DNA from: Diprion similis
Taxonomy: Eukaryota > Arthropoda > Insecta > Hymenoptera > Diprionidae
Direction: 5' to 3'
Assembly: GCF_021155765.1 (NCBI RefSeq)
Contig: NC_060108.1
Location: 21,787,025 to 21,851,024 of the forward strand
DNA: 64,000 nt
A program made the translations under genes and the position numbers. Shown here in pieces: positions 1 to 11,384 of this stretch. The notes beneath the pieces are model-generated. The model was not told the origin of the DNA. It saw only the letters and a list, made by a program, of their open reading frames with translations, and did no database searches. Position 1 is the stretch's first letter, and each line of letters opens with the position of its first letter.

Positions 1-223
1 CAATCGTAGCTGGACCGAGTTTAAGACTCAGCTTGTAGATTCGGCGCCTGAACGACGGGACCCGTCTTACAAATTTCATCAGTTGTTGCTCAGGTCTTTA
101 TCGACGTGCGATTTGAACTCAAGTCTTATCGTTCCACAGTTCATGTACGCTACGCGCTACGCTAGGTTACATAGTATATTCAGGGAGGGCAGAAAAAATC
201 CGATTTATTCGAACCACGAATAA
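1..223 (+). CDS. Possible terminal exon of an unknown gene (partial)
   Basis: A frame that is open from base 2 encodes 73 residues and stops at TAA (221-223). An AATAAA signal (219-224) overlaps the stop. The residues have mixed, globular-looking composition (for example SYKFHQLLLRSLS and FMYATRYARLH), unlike the low-complexity chance frames nearby. I do not recognise the family. The start and any splice acceptor lie outside the window, so this could be a last exon, a mobile-element remnant or a chance frame. A plus-strand gene ending here would limit the room for the rest of the minus-strand synthetase copy at 667-1169. Confidence 0.35.
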   Translation, partial: NRSWTEFKTQLVDSAPERRDPSYKFHQLLLRSLSTCDLNSSLIVPQFMYATRYARLHSIFREGRKNPIYSNHE

Positions 224-666
224 AATACAGTCGCATCGACTGATTTTCATGAACTTCTTTTTGCTCAAAGTTGGAAGAATGAACCTTTTGTTTTACATTT
301 AGAAATGTACGTTTCTTGCTAAAGGACTAGAGTGTTACAGAGCAATAGCATTCAACCTATTTGTGACATCTAAAAATCTTTTCTTCCTCTTATTGTTCGA
401 GGAGGACGTCATACGGCACCATTGCAATTTTCTTCCGAGAGGAGCGCCAAAGCTACGACAAGGTCAATTGATTTCCATCCAAATATCTTTATCTTTCCGA
501 CGTCACCCGGCGTTTGCAGAATACTTCATTTGTATCGTGTAAGCCTAAGTGAGTCTAAGTAACCGGGCTCATAGACGCGGATATCATATCACTTCCTATG
601 TAGATTCGCAGTTTGTATAACTATCACGGAGTGAGGATTTAGTCGAGTGATCAGAATACAACTTAC
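224..666. other. No gene recognised
   Basis: This stretch lies downstream of the second exon of the left synthetase copy. In the intact right-hand gene, exon 3 begins 371 bases after exon 2. A matching exon carrying the ATP-binding loop was sought here on the minus strand and not found. Confidence 0.5.
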
Positions 667-1169
667 TGGCGTTCATTCCAGGGTCCAATGGGTTAAATAT
701 GGCTCCGAGATAGAGGGCTGCAAAACATGGCATTGCAACATCCAACTGATTGTGACAACAAATTGCCACGACGTCCCCTGGGAGTAAACCCTGTGTCTTC
801 ATCCACAAGGCACACCTGACACTTCTGTCTCGCATTTGCTCGTAGGTTTGTTTATCACCGGTGGTACCATCAATCTGGAATATGGTTTCTCATGATAGTA
901 AAGTAAAGAAACATTGTGTATCGTGATGGAAAATAGCTGGCCTTAACCGTTTACAAATATTTTTTTTCAGTTCAATGTCATGAGGTGTTTCAGGTGAATG
1001 TACAGCAATCGTTCATCAAGTTTGATCAAGTACTTACTTGTCCAACGAAATCTGGATTACTTTCCAGTTTAGCTAGTATCATTTCTCCGATACTACCGTA
1101 TTCGAAATCGGTACAAGGAATCTCTTTACCTTTGAGTATATTGTTTTCGATCGTAAAGCCTGAATCGTC
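667..1169 (-). CDS. Acyl-CoA synthetase (4CL/luciferase-like), two 5' exons of a paralogue
   Basis: Two minus-strand exons are bounded by AG/GT: 1038-1169 (132 nt, 44 codons, donor GTAAGT) and 667-874 (208 nt, donor GTAAGT). Lengths and phases match the first two recognisable exons of the gene at 49059-51798 exactly. By eye the proteins are about 66% identical in the first exon and 81% in the second. Shared landmarks are NNILKGK, MRDRSVRCALWM, GLLPGDVVAIC and LYLGAIFNPLD, typical of the N-terminal half of the ANL adenylate-forming family. Neither exon has a stop or frameshift. The catalytic exons (P-loop, YGMTE, hinge and lysine) are not seen in the remaining 666 bases. It is either a truncated duplicate or a gene with a longer second intron continuing past the window edge. 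The intron-1 side also resembles the other copy around the acceptor. Confidence 0.85.
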
Positions 1170-2680
1170 CTGCAAATAAATTCATAACATCTCGAGTCCA
1201 TTTTTGCAGTGTGGTAATTATAGCTTTGAGGGTTTCGCACATGCGATGTGGTTATTGGTGAGATTGTCCAGTAATGTTACGCATTACTGCACAGTATTCA
1301 ATGTACGTAACACGTATCGGTACAGCACACGAATGTATGTCGGAACGATACCGCTAGTCAGCCTGGGAGAGTATCTCTATCGTGACTTGCTGAATCAGCG
1401 GTACTCAACAAGGCCGAGGCTGTCTCACGTAAGAATCACGTCAACTTTACCTACATTGACAAGAAGCCTATAGCATCAACCATCATTAATGGGAAGTGTG
1501 TTGAATATTAGTGTTGACAATTGACGGTGGATCGCGCAACACTGTTCTGAAAAACATGCACGCCAAATATTTGGACTTTGCCGCTAGTACCGCGTAAAAT
1601 ACTGTCGTATGACCAGATTGTCAAGAGTAAACGAAATCCAGCTCAGTGTCAAATAAATAATTTGAACTTACGGGAGGAGACAGTATGTAAGTACGTAGTA
1701 TCATCATTTAAACTGTACTAGTTGTTAGTCTTCGAGGAAGTCTACAGAAAAAGTGCTAATACTATGTTTTTTGACAATTCGGTAATGAACGATATCTATT
1801 CCTCTGGTTGTATGGTGAGTAGAGTACGAAACCAACAACGAAGTAGAACTATAAATCTGCATTGAGTAGTTAGCTCTTAGATGCATATAATATAAAATAG
1901 GCTATGTGTGTAATTTACTCACCATTTTAGCGTTCCGAATAAAAAATTAGCTTGCTAAATTTCCGAACTTGTTATATTATACACGATAAAATAAGTGCAA
2001 ACTTGCAAATCGGTCTCAAATCCCTGCGAAACCAGTAAATAAGAGGTTTGAACTGGACCAAATATTGCTGGCACAACTAAGAAACTGTTCTTGAGAGGCT
2101 TTCTGGAATGACGTTGTAGGTCGACTGGAGAGATGACGGTGTTGTTGGTTCGTAAGGATGATGACTTCTGTTGCGTAAAACGTAAGTATAGTATGTATAC
2201 TCACGGACCCCCCACCAATATTACACTCGCTTTAGAATATATCATGGGGGGTCAGCAATGCAGCAGTATTCCAGATATGCCATCATTCTAGTCATCACAA
2301 TACACGGTCGCATGATAAGATTAGCCATCTGATAAGACCCATAAGCGGTGTCAACAAGGTAATCTTCCGTATTATTTCATTTGTCATGATGATGGCTGGC
2401 TATATATTTATATTTTGGGAGGACAGCAATCGGAAAAAATTTACGTTTAACTTTCATGTGTAAAAGCTTTACTTGTAATAGCGTTGCAGAGAAAGAACTT
2501 TCATCCGCTTTTGTCCTCACAATGTTTTCAAGACAACGCAATCTTTTCCCTTATCTTAATTCGGGTAAAGGTCATAGCGCTGTGTGCTTCGTCATATAAA
2601 CAAGTACCACACACATTCATGCTATAAACAGAAAATATGTGTTGTAAGTTAATCTTGAACTTAAATATAGCCGCGTCTAC

Positions 2681-2681
<1 letters not shown>
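1170..2681. other. No gene recognised
   Basis: AT-rich sequence upstream of the left synthetase exons. A short first exon with the start codon is expected in this direction, but no convincing ATG exon was identified. Small open frames here have no recognisable motif and no paired splice sites. Confidence 0.4.

Positions 2682-2752
<71 letters not shown>
2682..2752. repeat. (TA)n microsatellite
   Basis: An uninterrupted run of about 35 TA dinucleotides, likely length-variable. Confidence 0.95.
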
Positions 2753-2756
<4 letters not shown>

Positions 2757-4089
2757 AAATAGGAATGGCGCTTCTCGCGTATAATACTAGGGCCACTTCC
2801 TGTTTGTGTCTTTTCCGTTTTCTATGTTCAGTCGCGCTACGAATACCACGCCGTAAAGTAAGAATAAAAACCCACTCTCAGTATACGTATATTATTCGTC
2901 TTATTAATCATTGCCTTGAAACCACATGCAACTTCCCTATCCCGTAACAATATGCATCAGCACGACACCATCGTAAGTGTCAAATCATAATCGATTACGA
3001 AAGGTTGTGCAACAAAAAACTGTCAACAAGCATCTGGAATCCGTGTTACACCCAATGATTGAATTTGATTATAAATAAGACTCTTACAAGAATTAGCTAC
3101 AACTTTCGTGTAGTGCTGGAATTCATCCGGCAGGCATCATGTTGTAACGGTTCAAAGCTTACTCGTCTGAAAGCAAAACTAAGTCCAAATAAGAGTTTTT
3201 CATGCAGTAATCAAGGGATACACACCTCGACTAATCGAGGTGTCTCCTCGGAGACGGCCGCTCTCTCTCTCACATCAGAAAAACCGTCGACCAAGCACCA
3301 GGTAAAAATTGTATAAATGAATAAAATGTGGGATTAAAATTCTCCTTAATGGCTATGTCGACCCAATGTAAATTTTAAAACCATCGATATTAACGAAGAT
3401 TTTCTCATATCAGGCACGAGTAGTTGAAACCACATCCATCTACGACGAAGATCGATCCATTTATCTTCACAGCCACCGAAATTATTTCATCACGTCGCAA
3501 CGGACATGTCGCCATCATTTCAATACCGTCCGCCGCTGACGATATTCGTAACATAAATATAAAAGCTGAGACACGATCTTAATAAACTACAGTGAATAAG
3601 TGAAAAATGAGTGAACAATTTTAGCTTACACCTTTAAAAGTATCCACTTTCTTGGCAAGTAATTTAAACATATATTGAATAAATAACCAATGACTGAATG
3701 GATCAATGAATGCGTTTGTTTGTATATTTAAGTTTGATGTGTTCAATTTCGTTTACAACTCGTTGAACATAGAAATAAATTAAGATAGTCCACACTGTTA
3801 CATTTCATATGAGTTCAGAAATCTGTTTTATGTATGTCCTCTTTGTTAGCCATTTATTATCATTATAATGTCGACGTCATAACTCGGAAAAAATTTATTC
3901 GCACATTTCACAAGTCACTTCGCTGGACTTATCGAAAGTTACGGGTAAATAACAGATATATTTTTTTTTTTCGTAGTTCTTGTTTCTACGAAACTTTCAT
4001 TAACTGTTCTGGACTTTCAATGGTCCGATTTGTCAAGAAATGGTCGTGCTTATTTGTGAGAAATCTTTTGAAATGAAAATCGCAGGAAA
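2753..4089. other. No gene recognised
   Basis: AT-rich sequence between the TA tract and the first recognisable degenerate satellite monomers. No exon-like frame, RNA gene or mobile element was recognised. Confidence 0.4.
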
Positions 4090-5243
4090 ACAGGGATAAT
4101 TTTCAGTGTTTTCGGTCCAATTGCCCGATTTTGCGAAACGAATCGATTGCGCGCAGTACGTACATACTGCGAGCAACTGATCAAGAGTTACAGCCAAAAA
4201 ATGGGGAAATTTTGCAGTATTTCTGCGACTGTTGGTCCAACGCTGTTCCACATGTCTTCTTCGCAATTTTAAGGTGCATCTAGTCCGACCAAAGTCGTAC
4301 AAATTGATTCGAGACCGTAATTCGAAACTGTTGGGTCCCAGAATCGCAGAGAAACTTATGCTTATCCTTACGCCAACGGATCAAAAGTCATCGCCAAAAC
4401 ACATGGAATTTGCAAAGGATTTTTGAGAAAGTGGGAATAAAGAATGAAAAATCTATAGCCACCAAGTTTTAGCTGATTATTGGATATGCCTTAATAATAT
4501 TTGAATTATTCGAGTGACAGTGTGTAGTAGTTTAACAAGTTGCCGCACAGTAAAAAAGTGCTGACAAAAAAGATTCATAAGTATAATGGAACGTTACAGA
4601 ATAATTCTGATAACTATAACAGAAAAGAAAAATGCGATACACATTATCTTAAGCTAAATAAGAAAAATATTATATGAGATGATCATTAACATAGTTAGTA
4701 AGTACAGTTATAAGTTGCAGTTTGCGTACAAGCGCAACGTACCCCTGCGGGATACGATATATTCTGTATGAGATTGTATTGAAACTATTGTCTGTGACCT
4801 AGTTTGGAATGAATAAATTGCTAGATTTTGCCAAATTTTATTCGTATTTTATCAGCTGTTAAGCCCACGACGAGTCCAACATCTTTCTCGGAATCATTCA
4901 CTTCAACTGACTTTGAAAAGAGTCGATTGAATGTTTTCTGGGAGAAAAATTTTTTTTGTTCAAATATCACAGAGAAAAGTGAGGCCAAACCCTTGGAATT
5001 TCTGGTGAAATTTTCGACGAGATTCAGCAATGCTGGAGTCGAGTTATCGATCCCGACGTGAATTTCCGTGAAAAATCGATTAAACGCGGTTACAATACGC
5101 TGCAAAAGACGGATCAAGCGTTACAGCCAAGACACGGAAGGCTCCTTGTCACTCATTTTACGGCTGCTGGTCTTTTCTGCGGAGTTATTTTGCCGTTAGT
5201 CCTACGCTGTTTTTCATGTGTTTTCTGAGTTCCTGCGAGTCGA
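4090..5243 (+). repeat. Degenerate left edge of the 312-bp satellite
   Basis: Diverged monomers are readable by eye. At 4131-4240, AATCGATTG, TGCGAGCAAC, GTTACAGCCAAAAA and TGTTGGTCC appear in the order found in the core unit. At 4290-4360, TCGTACAAATTGATTCGAGACCG parallels the core's TCATACAAATCGATTCCGAAACG. At 4919-5243 nearly a full unit can be followed, including TTTTCGACGAG, AAAAATCGATTAAACGC and TACAATACGCTGC. Divergence falls towards the homogeneous core. Small insertions and deletions break the reading frame present in the core, as expected for array edges no longer homogenised by exchange. Confidence 0.75.
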
Positions 5244-8200
5244 ATGACGCCGGAAAGGGGCCTACGAATCGATTCCGACACAAGAAATTTTGGCTCTGAG
5301 AATCACGAGAAAAGTAAATCCAACCCCTTTGGATTTTTGGCCAAAATTTCGACGAGTTTGAAAAGTGCTGCGATTATTTTTTTGAGGCACTATTCCGACG
5401 TAATTTTGCGAGAGGAATCGATTGAGCGCAGTCCCAATACGCTGCGAGCAACGCCTGAGAAGTTACAGGCAAAAAACTGCTTATTTTCCTCCTCATTTCT
5501 CTGCTGTTGGTCCTACCCTCTTTTTCATGTGTTTTTTGAGTTCCTGGGGGTCGATTCACTCCGGAAAGGGTCATACGTATCGATTCCGAAACAAAAAATT
5601 TTCGGCTCCGGAAATGAGGAAAAAACGAAGGCTAACCCCTTTGGATTTTTGGCCAAAATTTCGACGAGTCTGAAAAGTGCTGCGATTATTTCTTTGAGGC
5701 ACTATTCCGACGTAATTTTGCGAGAGGAATCGATTAAGCGCAGTCCCAATACGCTGCGAGCAACGCCTGAGATGTTACAGGCAAAAAACTGCTTATTTTC
5801 CTCCTCAGTTCTCTGCCGTTGGTCCTACGCTCTTTTTCATGTGTTTTTTGAGTTCCTGGGGGTCGATTTACTCCGGAAAGGGTCATACAAATCGATTCCG
5901 AAACGAAAAATTTTCGGCTCCGGAAATGAGGAAAAAACGAAGGCTAACCCCTTTGGATTTTTGGCCAAAATTTCGACGAGTTTGAAAAGTGCTGCGATTA
6001 TTTCTTTGAGGCACTATTCCGACGTAATTTTGCGAGAGGAATCGATTAAGCGCAGTCCCAATACGCTGCGAGCAACGCCTGAGAAGTTACAGGCAAAAAA
6101 CTGCTTATTTTCCTCCTCATTTCTCTGCTGTTGGTCCTACCCTCTTTTTCATGTGTTTTTTGAGTTCCTGGGGGTCGATTCACTCCGGAAAGAGTCATAC
6201 GTATCGATTCCGAAACAAAAAATTTTCGGCTCCGGAAATGAGGAAAAAACGAAGGCTAACCCCTTTGGATTTTTGGCCAAAATTTCGACGAGTTTGAAAA
6301 GTGCTGCGATTATTTTTTTGAGGCACTATTCCAAAGTAATTTTGCGAGAGGAATCGATCAAGCGCAGTCCCAATACGCTGCGAGCAACGCCTGAGAAGTT
6401 ACAGGCAAAAAACTGCTTATTTTACTCCTCATTTCTCTGCTGTTGGTCCTACGCTCTTTTTCATGTGTTTTTTGAGTTCCTGGGGGTCGATTTACTCCGG
6501 AAAGGGTCATACAAATCGATTCCGAAACGAAAAATTTTCGGCTCCGGAAATGGAGAAAAAACGAAGGCTAACCCCTTTGGATTTTTGGCCAAAATTTCGA
6601 CGAGTTTGAAAAGTGCTGCGATTATTTCTTTGAGGCACTATTCCGACGTAATTTTGCGAGAGGAATCGATCAAGCGCAGTCCCAATACGCTGCGAGCAAC
6701 GCCTGAGAAGTTACAGGCAAAAAACTGCTTATTTTACTCCTCATTTCTCTGCTGTTGGTCCTACGCTCTTTTTCATGTGTTTTTTGAGTTCCTGGGGGTC
6801 GATTTACTCCGGAAAGGGTCATACAAATCGATTCCGGAACGAAAAATTCTCGGCTCCGGAAATGAAGAAAAAACGAAGGCTAACCCCTTTGGATTTTTGG
6901 CCAAAATTTCGACGAGTTTGAAAAGTGCTGCGATTATTTCTTTGAGGCACTATTTCGACGTAATTTTGCGAGAGGAATCGATTAAGCGCAGTCCCAATAC
7001 GCTGCGAGCAACGCCTGAGAAGTTACAGGCAAAAAACTGCTTATTTCACTCCTCATTTCTCTGCTGTTGGTCCTACGCTCTTTTTCATGTGATTTTTGAG
7101 TTCCTGGGGGTCGATTTACTCCGGAAAGGGTCATACAAATCGATTCTGAAACGAAAAATTTTCGGCACCGGAAATGAGGAAAAAACGAAGGCTAACCCCT
7201 TTGGATTTTTGGCCAAAATTTCGACGAGTTTGAAAAGTGCTGCGATTATTTCTTTGAGGCACTATTCCGACGTAATTTTGCGAGAGGAATCGATTAAGCG
7301 CAGTCCCAATACGCTGCGAGCAACGCCTGAAAAGTTACAGGCAAAAAACTGCTTATTTTACTTCTCATTTCTCTGCTGTTGGTCCTACGCTCTTTTTTAT
7401 GTGTTTTTTGAGTTCCTGGGGGTCGATTTACTCCGGAAAGGGTCATACAAATCGATTCCGAAACGAAAAATTTTCGGCTCCGAAAATGAGGAAAAAACGA
7501 AGGCTAACCCCTTTGGATTTTTGGCCAAAATTTCGACGAGTTTGAAAAGTGCTGCGATTATTTCTTTAAGGCACTATTCCGACGTAATTTTGCGAGAGGA
7601 ATCGATTAAGCGCAGTCCCAATACGCTGCGAGCAACGCCTAAGAAGTTACAGGCAAAAAACCACTCATTTTACTCCTCATTTCTCTGCTGTTGGTCCCAC
7701 GCTCTTTTGCATGTGTTTTTTGAGTTCCTGGGGGTCGATTTACTCCGGAAAGGGTCATACAAATCGATTCCGAAACGAAAAATTTTCGGCTCCGGAAATG
7801 AGGAAAAAACGAAGGCTAACCCCTTTGGATTTTTGGCCAAAATTTCTTCGAGTTTGAAAAGTGCAGCGATTATTTCTTTGAGGCACTATTCCGACGTAAT
7901 TTTGCGAGAGGAATCGATTAAGCGCAGTCCCAATACGCTGCGAGCAACGCCTGAAAAGTTACAGCCAAAAAACTGCTTATTTTACTCCTCATTTCTCTGC
8001 TGTTGGTCCTACGCTCTTTTTCATGTGTTTTTTGAGTTCCTGGGGGTCGATTTACTCCGGAAAGGGTCATACAAATCGATTCCGAAACGAAAAATTTTCG
8101 GCTCCGGAAATGAAGAAAAAACGAAGGCTAACCCCTTTGGATTTTTGGCCAAAATTTCGACGAGTTTGGAAAGTGCTGCGATTATTTCTTTGAGGCACAA

Positions 8201-10317
8201 TTCCGACGTAATTTTGCGAGAGGAATCGATTAAGCGCAGTCCCAATACGCTGCGAGCAACGCCTGAGAAGTTACAGGCAAAAAACCACTCCTTTTACACC
8301 TCATTTCTCTGCTGTTGGTCCCACGCTCTTTTGCATGTGTTTTTTGAGTTCCTGGGGGTCGATTTACTCCGGAAAGGGTCATACAAATCGATTCCGAAAC
8401 GAAAAATTTTCGGCTCCGGAAATGAGGAAAAAACGAAGGCTAACCCCTTTGGATTTTTGGCCAAAATTTCTTCGAGTTTGAAAAGTGCAGCGATTATTTC
8501 TTTGAGGCACTATTCCGACGTAATTTTGCGAGAGGAATCGATTAAGCGCAGTCCCAATACGCTGCGAGCAACGCCTGAAAAGTTACAGCCAAAAAACTGC
8601 TTATTTTACTCCTCATTTCTCTGCTGTTGGTCCTACGCTCTTTTTCATGTGTTTTTTGAGTTCCTGGGGGTCGATTTACTCCGGAAAGGGTCATACAAAT
8701 CGATTCCGAAACGAAAAATTTTCGGCTCCGGAAATGAAGAAAAAACGAAGGCTAACCCCTTTGGATTTTTGGCCAAAATTTCGACGAGTTTGGAAAGTGC
8801 TGCGATTATTTCTTTGAGGCACAATTCCGACGTAATTTTGCGAGAGGAATCGATTAAGCGCAGTCCCAATACGCTGCGAGCAACGCCTGAGAAGTTACAG
8901 GCAAAAAACTGCTTATTTTACTCCTCATTTCTCTGCTGTTGGTCCTACGCTCTTTTTCATGTGTTTTTTGAGTTCCTGGGGGTCGATTTACTCCGGAAAG
9001 GGTCATACAAATCGATTCCGAAACGAAAAATTTTCGGCTCCGGAAATGAAGAAAAAACGAAGGCTAACCCCTTTGGATTTCTGGCCAAAATTTCGACGAG
9101 TTTGAAAAGTGCTGCGATTATTTCTTTGAGGCACTATTTCGACGTAATTTTGCGAGAGGAATCGATTAAGCGCAGTCCCAATACGCTGCGAGCAACGCCT
9201 GAGAAGTTACAGGCAAAAAACTGCTTATTTCACTCCTCATTTCTCTGCTGTTGGTCCTACGCTCTTTTTCATGTGATTTTTGAGTTCCTGGGGGTCGATT
9301 TACTCCGGAAAGGGTCATACAAATCGATTCTGAAACGAAAAATTTTCGGCACCGGAAATGAGGAAAAAACGAAGGCTAACCCCTTTGGATTTTTGGCCAA
9401 AATTTCGACGAGTTTGAAAAGTGCTGCAATTATTTTTTTGAGGCACTATTCCGACGTAATTTTGCGAGAGGAATCGATTAAGCGCAGTCCCAATACGCTG
9501 CGAGCAACGCCTGGAAAGTTACAGGCAAAAAACTGCTTATTTTACTTCTCATTTCTCTGCTGTTGGTCCTACGCTCTTTTTCATGTGTTTTTTGAGTTCC
9601 TGGGGGTCGATTTACTCCGGAAAGGGTCATACAAATCGATTCCGAAACGAAAAATTTTCGCCTCCGGAAATGAGGAAAAAACGAAGGCTAACCCCTTTGG
9701 ATTTTTGGCCAAAATTTCGACGAGTTTGGAAAGTGCTGCGATTATCTCTTTGAGGCACTATTCCGACGTAATTTTGCGAGAGGAATCGATTAAGCGCAGT
9801 CACAATACGCTGCGAGCAACGCCTGAGAAGTTACAGGCAAAGAACTGCTTATTTTACTCCTCATTTCTCTGCTGTTGGTCCTACGCTCTTTTTCATGTGT
9901 TTTTTGAGTTCCTGGGGGTCGATTTACTCCGGAAAGGGTCATACAAATCGATTCCGAGACGAAAAATTTTCGGCTCCGGAAATAAAGAAAAAACGAAGGC
10001 TAACCCCTTTGGATTTTTGGCCAAAATTTCGACGAGTTTGAAAAGTGCTGCGATTATTTTTTTGAGGCACAATTCCGACGTAATTTTGCGAGAGGAATCG
10101 ATTAAGCGCAGTCCCAATACGCTGCGAGCAACGCCTGAGAAGTTACAGGCAAAAAACTGCTTATTTTACTCCACATTTCTCTGCTGTTGGTCCTACGCTC
10201 TTTTTCATGTGTTTTTTGAGTTCCTGGGGGTCGATTTACTCCGGAAAGGGTCATACAAATCGATTCCGAAACGAAAAATTTTCGGCTCCGGAAATGGAGA
10301 AAAAATGAAGGCTAACC
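5244..10317 (+). repeat. 312-bp satellite array, segment 1 (16 units)
   Basis: The landmark GGATTTTTGG recurs every 312 bases from 5331, and the phase at the LINE junction is exactly 16 x 312 further on, so no net insertion or deletion occurred in 5 kb. The unit is 104 codons long and stop-free in one plus-strand frame, giving a 1,707-codon frame (5244-10367) that runs into the LINE. This segment is more variable than the others. It holds older variants such as AAACCACTC, AATTTCTTCGAG and ATTCCAAAGTAA. A two-unit variant pair (7,650-8,245) recurs at 8,280-8,870. The frame is probably incidental; see findings. The segment is interrupted at CTAACC (10312-10317), where the first LINE begins. Confidence 0.97.
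10312..10317 (+). repeat. Left target-site duplication of LINE 1 (CTAACC)
   Basis: CTAACC precedes the element and is repeated at 14821-14826, where the satellite resumes in phase. The net insertion against the unit phase is 4,509 bases, which equals the 4,503-base element plus 6. The right copy overlaps the CTAA of the element's tail repeat, so the duplication could be as short as two bases. Confidence 0.7.
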
Positions 10318-10320
10318 AAG

Positions 10321-11379
10321 GTGGCGAAACAGTGTGGTTTGTGCAAGAATTTAGTGAACAAAACTAGCGATTTTCTTATCTGCGACCAAAAATGTAAACG
10401 TGTGTTTCATGTTACATGTGCCAAAAAGAACATGAATATACAGGATCCGGCCAAAAAACTTTTGAAATTCACATGTGAGAAATGTGAAGAACATTCTGTC
10501 AGTGCTGGCGATCAACCGTCTAGTGGTGAAGAAGGAGCTGTCAACATTGCTCCAAGAAGCAGACGAACTGTCACTGATCAACACGACTTTCGAACGTATG
10601 TAGCTGGCATCAATAAAAAGCTTGATGAATTACAACCAATTAAAGAAGCACTGGACACCAACAACAAGGCTTTAGATAACAACAGCCAGGAAGTTAAAAA
10701 GCTCAAAAATAGTATAGCAACTATCGAGGAAGCTATGAATTTTTGCTCTAACAAAATTGACGAATTTGTCAAAACAACTGCCAATCTAAGCAAGGAGAAC
10801 GCACTCTTACAGAAAGAAGTCCACAAGCTGCAGAAAAAATCGAAAGAGGCCGACGATAAGCTGGAATTCATGGAAGCTAAACTTGAAGAACTGGAACAGA
10901 AACTCAAGCTGTCAGAGATCGAAATATGCGGAGTGCCTGTAACCAGGAATGAAAATCTACAAACGATAGTCTGCAACGTCGCAAAGCTAATAGATATCGA
11001 GCTGGATACCAAGACAATACAGGACATCTATCGACCACCAAAAACAACTGGAGCTCGGCCGATAATAATCAAACTCAACACCGTCAATGCTCGAAATACC
11101 TGGCTAGAGCGCGCCAAAGTGAAAAGGGGGATTAAAGCCAAGGACGTATATACGGGCTTTCCAGAGACAGCAGTGTATATAAACGAAGCGCTTACACCCG
11201 CAAAAAAACGACTACTGTACTTGGCCAAGATGTTTGCGAGGGAAAAACGTTATAAATATGTATGGATCAAAGATGGAAATGTACTTATGCGCAAAGATGA
11301 GGGCGAAAAAACTATCCAGGTAAAACACCACATAGACTTAGAGAACTTAGCGCAGCCGATAGAAAACACAGCAGAATAG
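10321..11379 (+). CDS. LINE 1 ORF1 protein (PHD finger, coiled coil, RNA-binding)
   Basis: A 352-codon frame. The first part is a PHD-like zinc finger: C5, C8, C21, C25, H30, C33, C52, C55 (spacing C-x2-C-x12-C-x3-C-x4-H-x2-C-x18-C-x2-C). Residues about 95-205 are rich in K/E/L heptads and predict a coiled coil, the usual route to trimerisation in ORF1 proteins. Residues about 205-340, starting EIEICGVP, resemble the FP/RRM-like C-terminal domain of insect LINE ORF1 proteins that binds element RNA. The frame begins with GTG, an upstream in-frame TGA lies in the satellite, and the first in-frame ATG is codon 38, inside the zinc finger. This copy therefore lacks its original start codon. ORF2 follows five bases after the stop, so reinitiation or coupling is plausible in intact relatives. 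Confidence 0.88.
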   Translation: MAKQCGLCKNLVNKTSDFLICDQKCKRVFHVTCAKKNMNIQDPAKKLLKFTCEKCEEHSVSAGDQPSSGEEGAVNIAPRSRRTVTDQHDFRTYVAGINKKLDELQPIKEALDTNNKALDNNSQEVKKLKNSIATIEEAMNFCSNKIDEFVKTTANLSKENALLQKEVHKLQKKSKEADDKLEFMEAKLEELEQKLKLSEIEICGVPVTRNENLQTIVCNVAKLIDIELDTKTIQDIYRPPKTTGARPIIIKLNTVNARNTWLERAKVKRGIKAKDVYTGFPETAVYINEALTPAKKRLLYLAKMFAREKRYKYVWIKDGNVLMRKDEGEKTIQVKHHIDLENLAQPIENTAE

Positions 11380-11384
11380 GATCT

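Noticed and set aside
8021..8869. Recurring 74-codon minus-strand frames in the satellite
   Set aside because: Antisense shadows of particular unit variants. They appear and vanish with single substitutions and have no motif.
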